A stretch of 64,000 nt of DNA from contig NZ_JACOGC010000002.1 of the NCBI RefSeq assembly GCF_014284195.1, forward strand, positions 620,001 to 684,000. Reading direction: 5' to 3'. Both the position numbers and the translations under genes were made by a program. Below, one piece after another: positions 55,014-64,000 of this stretch (position 1 is the first letter of the stretch; every line of letters starts with the position of its first letter). This DNA is from Cognatundibacterium griseum. Its GTDB lineage: Bacteria > Pseudomonadota > Gammaproteobacteria > Burkholderiales > Burkholderiaceae_D. The notes beneath the pieces were generated by a model. The model was given only the letters and a program-made list of their open reading frames with translations, had not been told where the DNA came from and made no database searches.

Positions 55014-56831
55014 ATGCAATCCAAAATCCTTTCCCGCCGCGATCTTGAATTTTTGCTCTACGAATGGCTGAATGTCGAATCTTTGAATCAGCGTCCACGT
55101 TTTTCTGAGCACAGCCGCGAAACTTTCAATGCAGCTCTCGATACCTGCGAGCAGATTGCGACCGATTTATTTGCTCCCCACAATAAAAAGAACGATCAGA
55201 ATGAGCCGCACTTTGATGGTGAAAAGGTGCACATTATTCCTGAGGTGAAAACGGCGCTGAATGCATTTTGTGAAGCCGGATTGCTGGCAGCCGGACAGGA
55301 TTTTGACGTCGGCGGCATGCAGTTGCCGTGTGTGGTTGAAAAAGCCGGTTTTGCTTACTTTAAAGGTGCCAATGTCGGCACTGCATCTTATCCTTTCCTG
55401 ACGATCGGCAATGCCAACACGCTCATGAAATGCGGTACGCCGGAACAGATCGAGACTTTTGTCAAGCCGATGCTGGAGGGGCGTTTTTTTGGCACGATGT
55501 GTCTGTCAGAACCACAGGCTGGCTCCAGCCTGTCGGATATCGTTACCCGTGCTGAACCTCAGCCGGACGGTACTTACCGGCTGACCGGCAACAAGATGTG
55601 GATTTCCGCAGGGGAGCACGAGTTATCAGAAAACATTGTGCATCTGGTGCTGGCTAAAGTGCCGGATGAACACGGAAAACTGATACCCGGAGTAAAGGGC
55701 ATCAGTCTGTTTATCGTACCGAAATTCCTGGTCAATCCTGATGGTTCGCTGGGCGAACGCAATGATGTGGTGCTGGCCGGTCTGAACCATAAAATGGGAT
55801 ACCGCGGAACGACCAACTGTCTGCTGAATTTTGGTGAAGGAAAATTCCGTCCGGATGGAAAGGCCGGGGCAATCGGATATCTGGTCGGAACATTACATCG
55901 CGGGCTCGCCAATATGTTTCACATGATGAATGAGGCGCGTATCGGTGTCGGACTTGGTGCGGTCATGCTGGGATATACCGGCTATCTGCATGCACTCGAC
56001 TATGCGCGTAATCGCCCGCAAGGACGCGCCCCGCTGAATAAAGACCCGGCAGCGCCGCAATTACCGATCATCCGGCATACCGATGTCAAACGCATGCTGC
56101 TGGCACAGAAGTCGTATGTGGAAGGGGGGCTGGCGCTGAATCTGTATTGCGCCCGTCTGGTGGACGATGAGCGCACAGGCGAGACGCCTGAGGTGCGCCG
56201 CCACGCCAGTCTGTTGCTGGAAATCCTGACGCCGATTGCCAAATCGTGGCCATCGCAATGGTGTTTGGAGGCGAATAATCTGGCGATTCAGGTGCATGGC
56301 GGCTATGGCTATACCCGCGAATACAATGTCGAGCAGTTTTACCGTGATAATCGCCTCAATCCTATCCATGAAGGGACGCATGGCATTCAGGGGCTCGATT
56401 TGCTGGGGCGGAAAGTCGTGATGGAAAATGGCATCGCACTCGAAATGCTGGGTGAAGTCATGCACAAAGCCATGCTGCAGGCAGCGCATCATCCTGAACT
56501 GGCGGAATACAGCAAATCGCTGGCACGCGTATTACAGCGTATCGCGCAGGTCACCAAGCAATTGCATGGCTGCGGTGACGTGAACAAGACGCTGGCGAAT
56601 GCATCCGTGTATCTGGAGGTGTTTGGACACGCAGTCATTGCCTGGATCTGGCTGGAACAAGCCTTGTTAAGCCTGCATAAACAGGATGCGCATGATGCTG
56701 ATTTCTATGCCGGTAAATTGCAGGCATGCAAATATTTCTTCCACTGGGAGCTGCCAAAAGTTCATCCGCAACTGGATTTGCTGGCCAGCATAGACAGCAC
56801 GACTTACGAGATGCAGGATCAGTGGTTTTGA
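55014..56831 (+). CDS. Acyl-CoA dehydrogenase (long form with C-terminal extension)
   Basis: A 605-residue FAD flavoprotein that introduces the 2,3 double bond in acyl-CoAs. It has the N-terminal helical domain, middle domain (FFGTMCLSEPQAGSSLSDI, KMWISAGEH) and C-terminal helical domain with the catalytic Glu in HEGTHGIQGLDLLG. An extra C-terminal domain of about 130 residues is the form found in FadE12/PA0507-type enzymes used for medium-chain, branched or aromatic substrates. Electron transfer to ETF is expected. Confidence 0.9.
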   Translation: MQSKILSRRDLEFLLYEWLNVESLNQRPRFSEHSRETFNAALDTCEQIATDLFAPHNKKNDQNEPHFDGEKVHIIPEVKTALNAFCEAGLLAAGQDFDVGGMQLPCVVEKAGFAYFKGANVGTASYPFLTIGNANTLMKCGTPEQIETFVKPMLEGRFFGTMCLSEPQAGSSLSDIVTRAEPQPDGTYRLTGNKMWISAGEHELSENIVHLVLAKVPDEHGKLIPGVKGISLFIVPKFLVNPDGSLGERNDVVLAGLNHKMGYRGTTNCLLNFGEGKFRPDGKAGAIGYLVGTLHRGLANMFHMMNEARIGVGLGAVMLGYTGYLHALDYARNRPQGRAPLNKDPAAPQLPIIRHTDVKRMLLAQKSYVEGGLALNLYCARLVDDERTGETPEVRRHASLLLEILTPIAKSWPSQWCLEANNLAIQVHGGYGYTREYNVEQFYRDNRLNPIHEGTHGIQGLDLLGRKVVMENGIALEMLGEVMHKAMLQAAHHPELAEYSKSLARVLQRIAQVTKQLHGCGDVNKTLANASVYLEVFGHAVIAWIWLEQALLSLHKQDAHDADFYAGKLQACKYFFHWELPKVHPQLDLLASIDSTTYEMQDQWF

Positions 56832-56836
56832 CCTGA

Positions 56837-56910
56837 ATATACTGAGGGGGAGTATATATTTTCATCCACTAAAAATAAGGACATCAGCCTTGTTTTTTTA
56901 GATACTCCCC
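56837..56910 (+). promoter_or_regulatory. Inverted repeats upstream of the SDR gene
   Basis: ATATACT (56837-56843)/AGTATAT (56851-56857) form arms 7 bases apart, and GGGGAGTAT (56847-56855)/ATACTCCCC (56902-56910) a 9-bp pair 46 bases apart. The arrangement suggests two half-sites for a looping or dimeric regulator, or an mRNA hairpin. Confidence 0.4.
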
Positions 56911-56996
56911 ATTTTTATCAATTTCGGCCCGGGTAAACAATGACTGCACATTGCAGCAAGCCGACGACAACAGACACGACAACAACGGAGACGACA

Positions 56997-57788
56997 ATGG
57001 GTACAGCACGCACAGTTCAGGAATTATTCAGTTTAAAAGGAAAAACCGCATTAATTACCGGCGGCTCGCGCGGGCTCGGCCTGCAGATGGCCGAAGCGCT
57101 GGGCGAGCAGGGCGCGCGCATTGTGCTGTCCTCACGCAAACAGTCTGATCTGGATGAGGCAGTCGCCCATCTGCAAAGCCGGGGCATTGATGCCAGTGCG
57201 ATTGCGGCTGATCTGGCAAAAGAAAGCGCAGTCACACCGCTGGTTGACGAGGCGCTGAAGCGGCTTGGTCATATCGATATCCTGATCAACAATGCCGGCG
57301 CAACTTGGGGGGCGCCGGCGGAAGATCATCCGTTAGATGCGTGGGATAAGGTGATGAATCTGAACATCCGGAGTATTTTCATGCTGTCGCAGGCAGTGGG
57401 TAAGCGCAGCATGATTCCACGTCGTTCCGGTCGCATCATTAATGTGGCGTCGATTGCCGGGTTATCTGGTAATGCTCCTGGCACCATGCAGACCATTGCC
57501 TACAATACGTCTAAGGCGGCCGTGATCAATTTTACCCGCACCCTGGCAGGAGAATGGGGTGTGCATGGCATCAATGTGAATGCGATCGCCCCTGGCTTTT
57601 TCCCTTCCAAAATGACCAAAGGCATTCTGGAGCATCTGGGTGAAGAAAAGCTGGCAAAAGAATCTCCGTTGCAGCGCATTGGCGATGACGAAGACCTGAA
57701 AGGTATCACTCTGTTGTTTGCCTCCGATGCCGGCAAACACATCACAGGGCAGACCCTGGCTGTTGATGGTGGTGTTTCTGCTGTCTGA
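56997..57788 (+). CDS. SDR-family oxidoreductase
   Basis: A 263-residue classical short-chain dehydrogenase: cofactor motif TGGSRGLGLQMA (TGxxxGxG), NNAG, and catalytic Ser-Tyr-Lys in NVASIAGL and IAYNTSKAAV. It probably oxidises a hydroxyacyl or alcohol intermediate of this pathway. The ATG at 56997 has GGAG eleven bases upstream; the ATG at 56940 would add 19 Thr-rich residues. The gene is 8 bases before the thioesterase, so the two form an operon. Confidence 0.88.
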   Translation: MGTARTVQELFSLKGKTALITGGSRGLGLQMAEALGEQGARIVLSSRKQSDLDEAVAHLQSRGIDASAIAADLAKESAVTPLVDEALKRLGHIDILINNAGATWGAPAEDHPLDAWDKVMNLNIRSIFMLSQAVGKRSMIPRRSGRIINVASIAGLSGNAPGTMQTIAYNTSKAAVINFTRTLAGEWGVHGINVNAIAPGFFPSKMTKGILEHLGEEKLAKESPLQRIGDDEDLKGITLLFASDAGKHITGQTLAVDGGVSAV

Positions 57789-57796
57789 GGACCACT

Positions 57797-58258
57797 ATGA
57801 CTCAGACCAGAGACAACACAGACATCCCGCAGCCTACCGCGACTCTCAACCCCTTCCTGCATGATCTGGGTGTGGAGTTTCTGCGCATGGAAAATGGTGA
57901 GGCAACCATTTCGCTGGACCTGACTGCGCGCCACATGAACAGCTGGCAAATCACGCATGGTGGAGTCCTCATGACGATGCTGGACGTTGCCATGGCAATG
58001 GCAGGGCGTTCGCTGCATGCCGATCTCAAAGGCGTGGTGACGGTTGAAATGAAAACCAGCTTCCTGCAGCCCGGCGGTGTCGCTGGTGGACGGATTGAAG
58101 CGCGCGGCAAAGCCTTTCATGAATCGACCACCATGTGTTTTTGCGAGGGCGAAATCTGGAATGGCGACAGACTGATCGCCAAGGCGATGGGCACGTTTAA
58201 ATATCTGCGTCGCCTGAAATCCGGGGAGAACATGAAAAAGCTGTATGGAAGTGACTGA
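57797..58258 (+). CDS. PaaI-family hotdog thioesterase
   Basis: A 153-residue hotdog-fold protein with the PaaI/YdiI-type core (MNSWQITHGGVLMTMLDVAMAMAG). It should hydrolyse acyl-CoA thioesters, possibly rescuing CoA from dead-end products of the catabolic cluster. It starts 8 bases after the SDR gene. Confidence 0.88.
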   Translation: MTQTRDNTDIPQPTATLNPFLHDLGVEFLRMENGEATISLDLTARHMNSWQITHGGVLMTMLDVAMAMAGRSLHADLKGVVTVEMKTSFLQPGGVAGGRIEARGKAFHESTTMCFCEGEIWNGDRLIAKAMGTFKYLRRLKSGENMKKLYGSD

Positions 58259-58304
58259 GTGCAGGTAGTGCTGGCAATGTAAACACAATAATGATGGAGA
58301 CAAC

Positions 58305-59609
58305 ATGCAGCAAACTTTACGCAGCCTTATTCTGACAACCGTTTTGGGTGGATTGAGTATGAATCATGCAATAGCGCAGACCAGCCTTCCCGATCCGGCC
58401 TCAACTGATCCTAAAAAGCTGGGATGGATGCAGGGTTTTCCTCCGCCACCCGACAAACTGATTCAATTCGCCAATGGCAGCAATTATCAGTTCCCGCGCA
58501 CCCGCTGGTCGTTTTCACATGGTCGCGAGCTGGGACCCACCATGAATGTCTGGCATGGCAATGGCCCGGTGTCCGCATTGCCAACGGTCTACCGTGATAT
58601 TGAGCAGCTGCATTTCACTGATGAAAATAAGGCAGACTCAACCTGGGCAGACATGCTGCAGAACACTTATACAGACAGTGTTCTGGTTATGCACAAAGGC
58701 AAAGTGATTTATGAAAAATACTTTGGTATCAGCAAACCGTATTTGCCGCATATTGCAATGTCTGTCACCAAGTCCTTTGTCGGCACACTGGCAGCAACTC
58801 TGGCAGAAGAAGGGAAGCTGGATCCGTCTGCCCCTGTCATCCAGTATGTGCCGGAGTTAAAGGATAGTGCTTATGGAGATGCCACTGTACGTCAGGTCAT
58901 GGATATGACGATAGGCGTGAAGTATTCCGAAGCCTACGCTGATCCGAAAGCAGAAATCTGGGATTATGCGCGTGCCGGCGGCATGCTGCCTGTTGCACCG
59001 ACCTATGATGGACCGCGGAGTTTTTACGACTTCCTGGTCAGGCTGAAAAAAGAAGGTGAGCATGGTGAGGCGTTTGCCTATAAAACTGTGAACGCGGAAG
59101 TTTTGGGCTGGATTGTGCGCCGCGCTTCCGGGCAATCGCTGTCTGATCTGCTGTCAGAGCGGATCTGGCAAAAACTCGGCACAGAAAATGATGCGTATTT
59201 CTCTGTTGACCATCTGGGAACCGAACAGGGTGGCGGTGGCCTGAACCTGACGCTGCGGGATATGGCCCGGTTTGGTGAAATGATGCGTCTGAACGGGAGA
59301 TGGAATGGGCAACAGATCATTCCGGCGGCCGTCGTGCAGGATATTCGCAGAGGTGCAGATCCTGCCAAGTTTGCGAAGGCCGGATACATCACTTTACCCG
59401 GCTATTCCTACCACAATATGTGGTGGATAGGACATAACGCACACCAGACCTTCGAGGCACGCGGCATACATGGTCAGCGCATATATATCGACCCGGTGGC
59501 TGAGATGGTGATCGTCAAATTTTCCTCGCACCCGCTGGCTGCCAACCCGGTCACCGATCCTGTTACCTACCGTGCATTTTCCGCACTGGCCAATTATCTG
59601 ATGAAGTGA
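58305..59609 (+). CDS. Exported serine hydrolase of the class C beta-lactamase fold
   Basis: A 434-residue protein with an N-terminal signal peptide (LILTTVLGGLSMNHAIAQ). The nucleophile motif is S153-x-x-K156 (MSVTKSF) with a downstream tyrosine motif (SEAYA) and the WIGHNA region as the third motif. It resembles 6-aminohexanoate-dimer hydrolase and EstB-type esterases, so it may be an esterase or amidase that acts on substrates entering this pathway. GGAGACAAC precedes the ATG. Confidence 0.85.
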   Translation: MQQTLRSLILTTVLGGLSMNHAIAQTSLPDPASTDPKKLGWMQGFPPPPDKLIQFANGSNYQFPRTRWSFSHGRELGPTMNVWHGNGPVSALPTVYRDIEQLHFTDENKADSTWADMLQNTYTDSVLVMHKGKVIYEKYFGISKPYLPHIAMSVTKSFVGTLAATLAEEGKLDPSAPVIQYVPELKDSAYGDATVRQVMDMTIGVKYSEAYADPKAEIWDYARAGGMLPVAPTYDGPRSFYDFLVRLKKEGEHGEAFAYKTVNAEVLGWIVRRASGQSLSDLLSERIWQKLGTENDAYFSVDHLGTEQGGGGLNLTLRDMARFGEMMRLNGRWNGQQIIPAAVVQDIRRGADPAKFAKAGYITLPGYSYHNMWWIGHNAHQTFEARGIHGQRIYIDPVAEMVIVKFSSHPLAANPVTDPVTYRAFSALANYLMK

Positions 59610-59614
59610 ATAAT

Positions 59615-60616
59615 ATGATGACTGCTACTTATCAACGTATCGTACTGGCTTCCCGTCCTCATGGGCAGGTCACGCCTGACAATTTCCGCCTGGAGACTTT
59701 GCCGCTTCCTGAAATCCGGGAAGGGGAAATTCTGATCCGTAATCGCTTTCTGTCGCTTGATCCCTACATGCGTGGCCGGATGGAAGAAAGCAAAAGCTAT
59801 GCGGCACCACAGCCTTTAAATGAAACCATGATCGGCGGTACCGTTGGCGAAGTGATCGCCAGTAAGCATCCCCGCTTTCAGACAGGTGATCAGGTGTTGG
59901 GCATGTTTGGCTGGTCGGAAATCGGCGTTTCTGATGGCAGCTTGCTGAGAAAACTCGATACCAGCCAGATACCTTTGTCCGCTTATTTGGGCGCAGTCGG
60001 TATGCCGGGCTTGACTGCATGGTATGGCCTGACCCAGATCATGGCGCCGAAAGATGGCGAAACCGTGGTGGTGTCGGCTGCCAGTGGTGCTGTCGGCAGC
60101 GTCGTCGGCCAGCTCGCCAAACAACGTGGTTGCCGTGTGGTCGGTATCGCCGGCGGTGCTGAGAAGTGCGCTTATGTCGTCAATGAGCTTGGTTTTGATG
60201 CCTGCATCGACTACAAGGCCGGTCATCTGGAAGCGGATCTGGCAGCAGCAACGCCGGACGGAATTGACGCCATTTTTGAAAATGTCGGCGGTGAGATTTT
60301 TGATGCCTGTCTGGCACGGATGAATCCATTTGGCCGTATTGCCTTATGCGGCATGATTTCCGGTTATAACGGCGAGCCAGTCAGCATTCGCAACGCCCGG
60401 GTATTTCTGACCATGCGTCTGAAAATGCAGGGTTTCATCGTGTCCGAACATATGGACTTATGGCCACAAGGCTTGCAGGAACTGGGTACGCTGGTTGCAA
60501 CAGGAAAACTGAAATTCAGGGAATCCGTTGCGGAAGGACTGGCGAGCGCGCCGGACGCATTTATTGGCCTGCTCAAAGGAAAGAACTTTGGAAAGCAGCT
60601 TGTCAGACTGAGCTGA
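59615..60616 (+). CDS. NADP-dependent zinc-free MDR oxidoreductase
   Basis: A 333-residue medium-chain reductase of the prostaglandin reductase / leukotriene B4 12-hydroxydehydrogenase type, zinc-free. Motifs: LSLDPYMRGRM, GMPGLTAWYGL and the nucleotide-binding SAASGAVGSVVGQLAK. Such enzymes reduce alpha,beta-unsaturated carbonyls. It begins just after the serine hydrolase stop; a GTG at 59606 overlapping that stop is an alternative start. Confidence 0.88.
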   Translation: MMTATYQRIVLASRPHGQVTPDNFRLETLPLPEIREGEILIRNRFLSLDPYMRGRMEESKSYAAPQPLNETMIGGTVGEVIASKHPRFQTGDQVLGMFGWSEIGVSDGSLLRKLDTSQIPLSAYLGAVGMPGLTAWYGLTQIMAPKDGETVVVSAASGAVGSVVGQLAKQRGCRVVGIAGGAEKCAYVVNELGFDACIDYKAGHLEADLAAATPDGIDAIFENVGGEIFDACLARMNPFGRIALCGMISGYNGEPVSIRNARVFLTMRLKMQGFIVSEHMDLWPQGLQELGTLVATGKLKFRESVAEGLASAPDAFIGLLKGKNFGKQLVRLS

Positions 60617-60658
60617 AACAGCACAAACATCAAATACAAAATTTAATCAGGAGACCAA

Positions 60659-61558
60659 ATGAAAGTATTTAAAGACCGGGTTGCCGTTATTACAGGTGCT
60701 GCCAGTGGATTTGGCCGCGAATTCGCACTGATCGGTGCACGACTGGGAATGAGGCTGGTGCTGGCTGATGTGCAGCAGGATGCGCTGGAAAACACCCGCA
60801 GCGAGCTGGCGCAGACGGGGGCTGACGTGATCGCCCTGCGTTGCGATGTGCGTCATGCTGAGCAGGTGCAGGCACTGGCAGTTGCTGCAATGGATAAATT
60901 CGGTGCAGTGCATCTGGTGTTTAATAATGCCGGTGTCGGTTCAGGCGGGCTGGTGTGGGAAAACACTCAGGCAGACTGGGAATGGGTGTTGGGCGTGAAT
61001 CTGTGGGGTGTGATTCATGGTGTGCGGATTTTTACCAACCTGATGCTGGAATGCGCGAAAAAAGATCCGCATTATGAAGGTCACATAGTCAATACGGCTT
61101 CCATGGCAGGTATGCTGAATGCGCCGACTATGGGCGTGTATAACGTATCCAAACACGCGGTCGTCTCTTTGTCCGAATCGTTGTATCAGGATTTGCAGCT
61201 GGTGGAGGCACCGATTGGCGCTTCTGTGCTCTGTCCGTATTTTGTGCCGACTGGCATTTCACAGTCGCACCGGAACCGCCCTGAAGATGTGCCGGGCGCA
61301 GCGCCGACTGCCAGCCAGCGTGCAGCGCAGGCCATGTCAGACAAAGCGGTCAGCTCTGGTAAGGTGACGGCGCAGGAGGTGGCTGAAAATACCTTCAAGG
61401 CGGTTGCGGACGGACAGTTTTATATTTTCTCGCATCCGGGGGCGCTGAGTAATGTGCAGGAACGGATGGAGGATATCGTTTTACAGCGTAATCCGGGTGA
61501 CCCATACAAGGCGACGCCGCATATCCGCGAGATGCTGCGCGCAAAACTGAAAGCATAA
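60659..61558 (+). CDS. SDR-family oxidoreductase
   Basis: A 299-residue SDR: TGAASGFGREFA cofactor motif, NNAGVG, and catalytic Ser-Tyr-Lys in NTASMAGM and YNVSKHAVV. The C-terminal extension is longer than in classical SDRs. AGGAG precedes the ATG. It probably oxidises or reduces a cyclic or branched alcohol/ketone intermediate, given the epoxide hydrolase immediately downstream. Confidence 0.87.
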   Translation: MKVFKDRVAVITGAASGFGREFALIGARLGMRLVLADVQQDALENTRSELAQTGADVIALRCDVRHAEQVQALAVAAMDKFGAVHLVFNNAGVGSGGLVWENTQADWEWVLGVNLWGVIHGVRIFTNLMLECAKKDPHYEGHIVNTASMAGMLNAPTMGVYNVSKHAVVSLSESLYQDLQLVEAPIGASVLCPYFVPTGISQSHRNRPEDVPGAAPTASQRAAQAMSDKAVSSGKVTAQEVAENTFKAVADGQFYIFSHPGALSNVQERMEDIVLQRNPGDPYKATPHIREMLRAKLKA

Positions 61559-61614
61559 GCGCCGCGTCTCAATCCGCTTTTCGGTAAAACCCTCAGATAA
61601 TCAGGAGTCACGGG

Positions 61615-62511
61615 ATGTCAGTCAGTATTCAGCAAAATCAGTTTGCCGTATTGGATAATGGCACGCGGCTGCACTATGCCAGCGCGGGAGAGGCGGGGAA
61701 ACCATTGATGTTGTTTGTGCATGGTTTTCCTGAATTCTGGGGTGAATGGTCCGCGCAGTTGCCGGAATTCGGACAGGATCATTTTGCGGTGGCTCCTGAC
61801 CTGCGGGGATTTAATCTGTCGGATATGCCGGCAGAACTGAGTGCCTATAAAGCGAGGCATATCGTCGATGATCTGCGTCTGCTGATACAGCAGCTCGGAT
61901 ATCAGAAAGTGGTTGTGGTTGCGCATGACTGGGGCGGTGCGGTCTGCTGGAATATGGCGATTGCATTGCCTGAACTGATCGAAAAACTGATCATCATTAA
62001 TTCACCACATCCTTATCTGTTCATGCAGGCACTGCTGAATGATCCTGCACAAAGAGCTGCCAGCGAGTATATGAACTGGCTGCGCCAGCCAGGCTCAGAA
62101 GAAGCACTGGAAAAAAATGATTTTGCGCTGATGGACGGCTTTTTTAACGGGATGGGGCAGGGTGAGGCGCACTGGTTCGATGCGGACACACGCGCTGCTT
62201 ACCATGCTTGCTGGGCCAGGGGATTGTCTGGCGGGGTGAATTATTATCGGGCATCACCTTTGCATCCCCCGACAGCGAACCATCAGGGACCGCAACAGCT
62301 GGCGCTGAATCCTGACGACTTCCGTGTCAGGGTTCCCACGCGTGTGATCTGGGGTGAAAACGACAAAGCCCTGCCGAAATCCTTACTGGACGGGATGGAG
62401 GATTTTGTACCGGATCTGCGCATTACGCGAATCGCAGAAGGTTCGCACTGGGTGATTCATGAGCAGCCTGAGAGAATTAATGGCCTGATCAGACAATACC
62501 TGGATGAATGA
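61615..62511 (+). CDS. Epoxide hydrolase-like alpha/beta hydrolase
   Basis: A 298-residue alpha/beta hydrolase with the oxyanion motif HGFPEFW, nucleophile D105 (VVAHDWGGAVCW) and the late catalytic histidine in EGSHWVIHEQPERI. An Asp nucleophile and this order are those of soluble epoxide hydrolases and haloalkane dehalogenases; the cap residues would be needed to tell them apart. It converts epoxides to diols in the former case. Six bases separate it from the thioesterase gene. Confidence 0.85.
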   Translation: MSVSIQQNQFAVLDNGTRLHYASAGEAGKPLMLFVHGFPEFWGEWSAQLPEFGQDHFAVAPDLRGFNLSDMPAELSAYKARHIVDDLRLLIQQLGYQKVVVVAHDWGGAVCWNMAIALPELIEKLIIINSPHPYLFMQALLNDPAQRAASEYMNWLRQPGSEEALEKNDFALMDGFFNGMGQGEAHWFDADTRAAYHACWARGLSGGVNYYRASPLHPPTANHQGPQQLALNPDDFRVRVPTRVIWGENDKALPKSLLDGMEDFVPDLRITRIAEGSHWVIHEQPERINGLIRQYLDE

Positions 62512-62517
62512 GCTGTC

Positions 62518-62952
62518 ATGAAAAGATCCGACTTTGTTTTTTTTCATACGCTGCGGGTGCGCTGGGCAGAAGTGGATATGCAGGCGATTGTGTTCAACGG
62601 GCATTACCTGACGTATTTTGATGTGGCATTCACCGAATACTGGCGTGCGACCGGTCTTCCAAATGCGGCAGAGCAGGCCAAAACGGGCAGAGAATTATTT
62701 GCCAGAAAAGCCGGTATTGAATATATCGCTCCGGCCAGGTTCGATGATTTGCTGGATATCGGGGTCCGTTGCGAGCGGATCGGAAATTCATCCATGCAGT
62801 TCAGTATCGGTATTTTCAAGGAAGATGCACATCTGGTCAGCGGAGAGCTGACTTACGTATATGCTGACACAGCGCTCAGAAAGGGAATGCCGGTTCCAGA
62901 GAACTGGCGTGCGATAATTCAGGCTTTCGACCAAACCAATACTCCGGATTGA
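62518..62952 (+). CDS. YbgC/4HBT-type acyl-CoA thioesterase
   Basis: A 144-residue hotdog thioesterase of the 4HBT family: VRWAEVDMQAIVFNGHYLTYFDVAFTEYW includes the catalytic aspartate. It hydrolyses acyl-CoAs and fits the acyl-CoA catabolic cluster. It lies 6 bases after the epoxide hydrolase gene. Confidence 0.88.
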   Translation: MKRSDFVFFHTLRVRWAEVDMQAIVFNGHYLTYFDVAFTEYWRATGLPNAAEQAKTGRELFARKAGIEYIAPARFDDLLDIGVRCERIGNSSMQFSIGIFKEDAHLVSGELTYVYADTALRKGMPVPENWRAIIQAFDQTNTPD

Positions 62953-62955
62953 TTC

Positions 62956-63381
62956 ATGATGACCGCTTCCATCGTTTTAGGAGACTGGGCTACTCTGCAA
63001 AAGGATGTACAGCCTGTCCGTTATGCCGTGTTCGTGGTGGAGCAGAAAATTCCTGCCGAGCTTGAATGGGATATTAACGACACCGTATGTCTGCATGCTG
63101 TTGCATACGATGCACAGCAACAGGCAATCGGCACCGGGCGTTTGTTGCCGGACGGGCATATTGGCCGTATGGCGGTGCTGGCTCAGGCTCGCGGTGTCGG
63201 AGTGGGCGCTGCGATCTTAAGGCAACTGATGCAGCAGGCAAAACAACGCGGTGATGCCTGTGTCCGTCTCAATGCACAGCAAAGTGCAGAGCATTTTTAT
63301 CTCAAAGAAGGCTTTATCCGTGATGGCGACATCTTCATGGAAGCGGGGATTCCGCATATCCACATGCACTGTTTTTTTTGA
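62956..63381 (+). CDS. GNAT-family N-acetyltransferase
   Basis: A 141-residue protein of the GNAT/ElaA-like fold. The VVEQKIPAELEWD region, IGTGRLLPDGHIGRMAVL and ARGVGVGAAILRQLMQQA form the acetyl-CoA-binding core. The substrate is unknown. It is the last gene of the long same-strand run, 4 bases after the thioesterase stop. Confidence 0.85.
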   Translation: MMTASIVLGDWATLQKDVQPVRYAVFVVEQKIPAELEWDINDTVCLHAVAYDAQQQAIGTGRLLPDGHIGRMAVLAQARGVGVGAAILRQLMQQAKQRGDACVRLNAQQSAEHFYLKEGFIRDGDIFMEAGIPHIHMHCFF

Positions 63382-64000
63382 AGCTCAAAGTTCAGATACA
63401 CGGTATTTCTCAGCTTCTGCTTGCCATGCAGATGAGGATGCATTGAAAGTCTGACACGACGTCTAAATACCACTTTGTGTTGCCTGTAACCGGGACTGTC
63501 GGCAAGGTCGGCAGGCGCACATGGCCGATAACCGACTGCAAAATAGCTTCTTTCCACAAGATGTTGCTCCGCAGTATTGCCGTAATGCAGTGGCTGAAAA
63601 TTTCACACCACCAGTTTTGATGCGTTGCTACTAATTAGTGCCAGCCGGAACGGGTTTCGCGTACGTAACTCACCGTTTTCTCCGGTAGTTAGCTCCACAG
63701 CCACCACTAAGCTTGTTGCCATCGGTTTTTCCTTCAAAAACATCAAAAAGTATCCAAAAACAATCCCGGTATGTCGGCGGTAAAGCCAACCTGCCCCCGG
63801 AGAAGTAAGTCTGGTTGGCATGTCGCTCAGTACTGCAAATAAAAAAGACAAACCGATCAAGGCTTGATGGTGTCGTCATGCCATCTTTTTCCAACATTTC
63901 TCTCATGAAATAATAAAAATGTTGGATTTTTCAAAACTAATTTTATTAAATAGAGTAGAATTTTTGAAAATAGTTGCTTTGTCTCATGGGTGAATTTTTA
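63382..64000. other. 619-base terminal region without a supported gene
   Basis: Several short frames occur on the minus strand, including a 39-codon one (63603-63722) with GAAGGAA before its ATG, but none has a recognisable product. The 63480-63560 stretch reads like a decayed coding remnant. The right half (63860-64000) is strongly A/T-rich. I see no terminator or tRNA. Confidence 0.4.

Overview
The window is a chromosomal segment of a beta-proteobacterium. Gene content and order (upp, envZ/ompR, smpB next to ratA-rnfH, a DUF4124 protein, guaB-guaA, then queE-queD-tadA-ldcA) fit Burkholderiales and most likely Oxalobacteraceae. That placement is inferred from protein families and synteny, since no rRNA or other marker is present.

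Bases 1-15451 are core housekeeping DNA: the start of a PLP aminotransferase gene, upp (probable TTG start), a giant coiled-coil membrane-anchored protein built on a 14-residue repeat, the EnvZ/OmpR pair, SmpB, the RatA/RnfH pair, and the GMP branch guaB-guaA with a degenerate GGDEF protein between them. Bases 48991-63381 resume the core: queuosine genes, tadA, an LD-carboxypeptidase, an MHS-type transporter, and a long same-strand catabolic cluster (thiolase, acyl-CoA dehydrogenase, two SDRs, two thioesterases, a serine hydrolase, an NADP oxidoreductase, an epoxide hydrolase, a GNAT protein) that looks like acyl-CoA or lipid catabolism.

Between them is a 33.5-kb genomic island (15437-48985) inserted into the last codons of guaA. 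A 13-bp core, ATTGAGTGGGAAT, is repeated at both ends. The right copy continues in frame to TAA and, six bases later, the GTG start of queE, so guaA and queE were adjacent before insertion. The left third is a plasmid-like backbone: tyrosine integrase, AlpA-like regulator, a helix-turn-helix regulator between two 97-bp inverted control regions, TrfA replication initiator with four iteron-like repeats, trbJ/trbK/trbL and a traB that seems to be cut short.

The right two thirds (about 26.1-48.6 kb) are defence-like cargo: (a) an AAA ATPase with a subtilisin-like protease; (b) an N6-adenine methylase, SF2 helicase and GIY-YIG nuclease; (c) a Gabija pair (GajA/GajB); (d) a four-gene operon, each gene overlapping the next, centred on a 1607-residue protein that joins an Upf1-like SF1 helicase to a type IA topoisomerase body, followed by an EAKGG-type nuclease and an all-helical protein. 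In the topoisomerase half the TOPRIM acidic residues are kept, but the catalytic tyrosine appears to be cysteine and its partner arginine glutamine. Module (d) is the best candidate here for an undescribed system.
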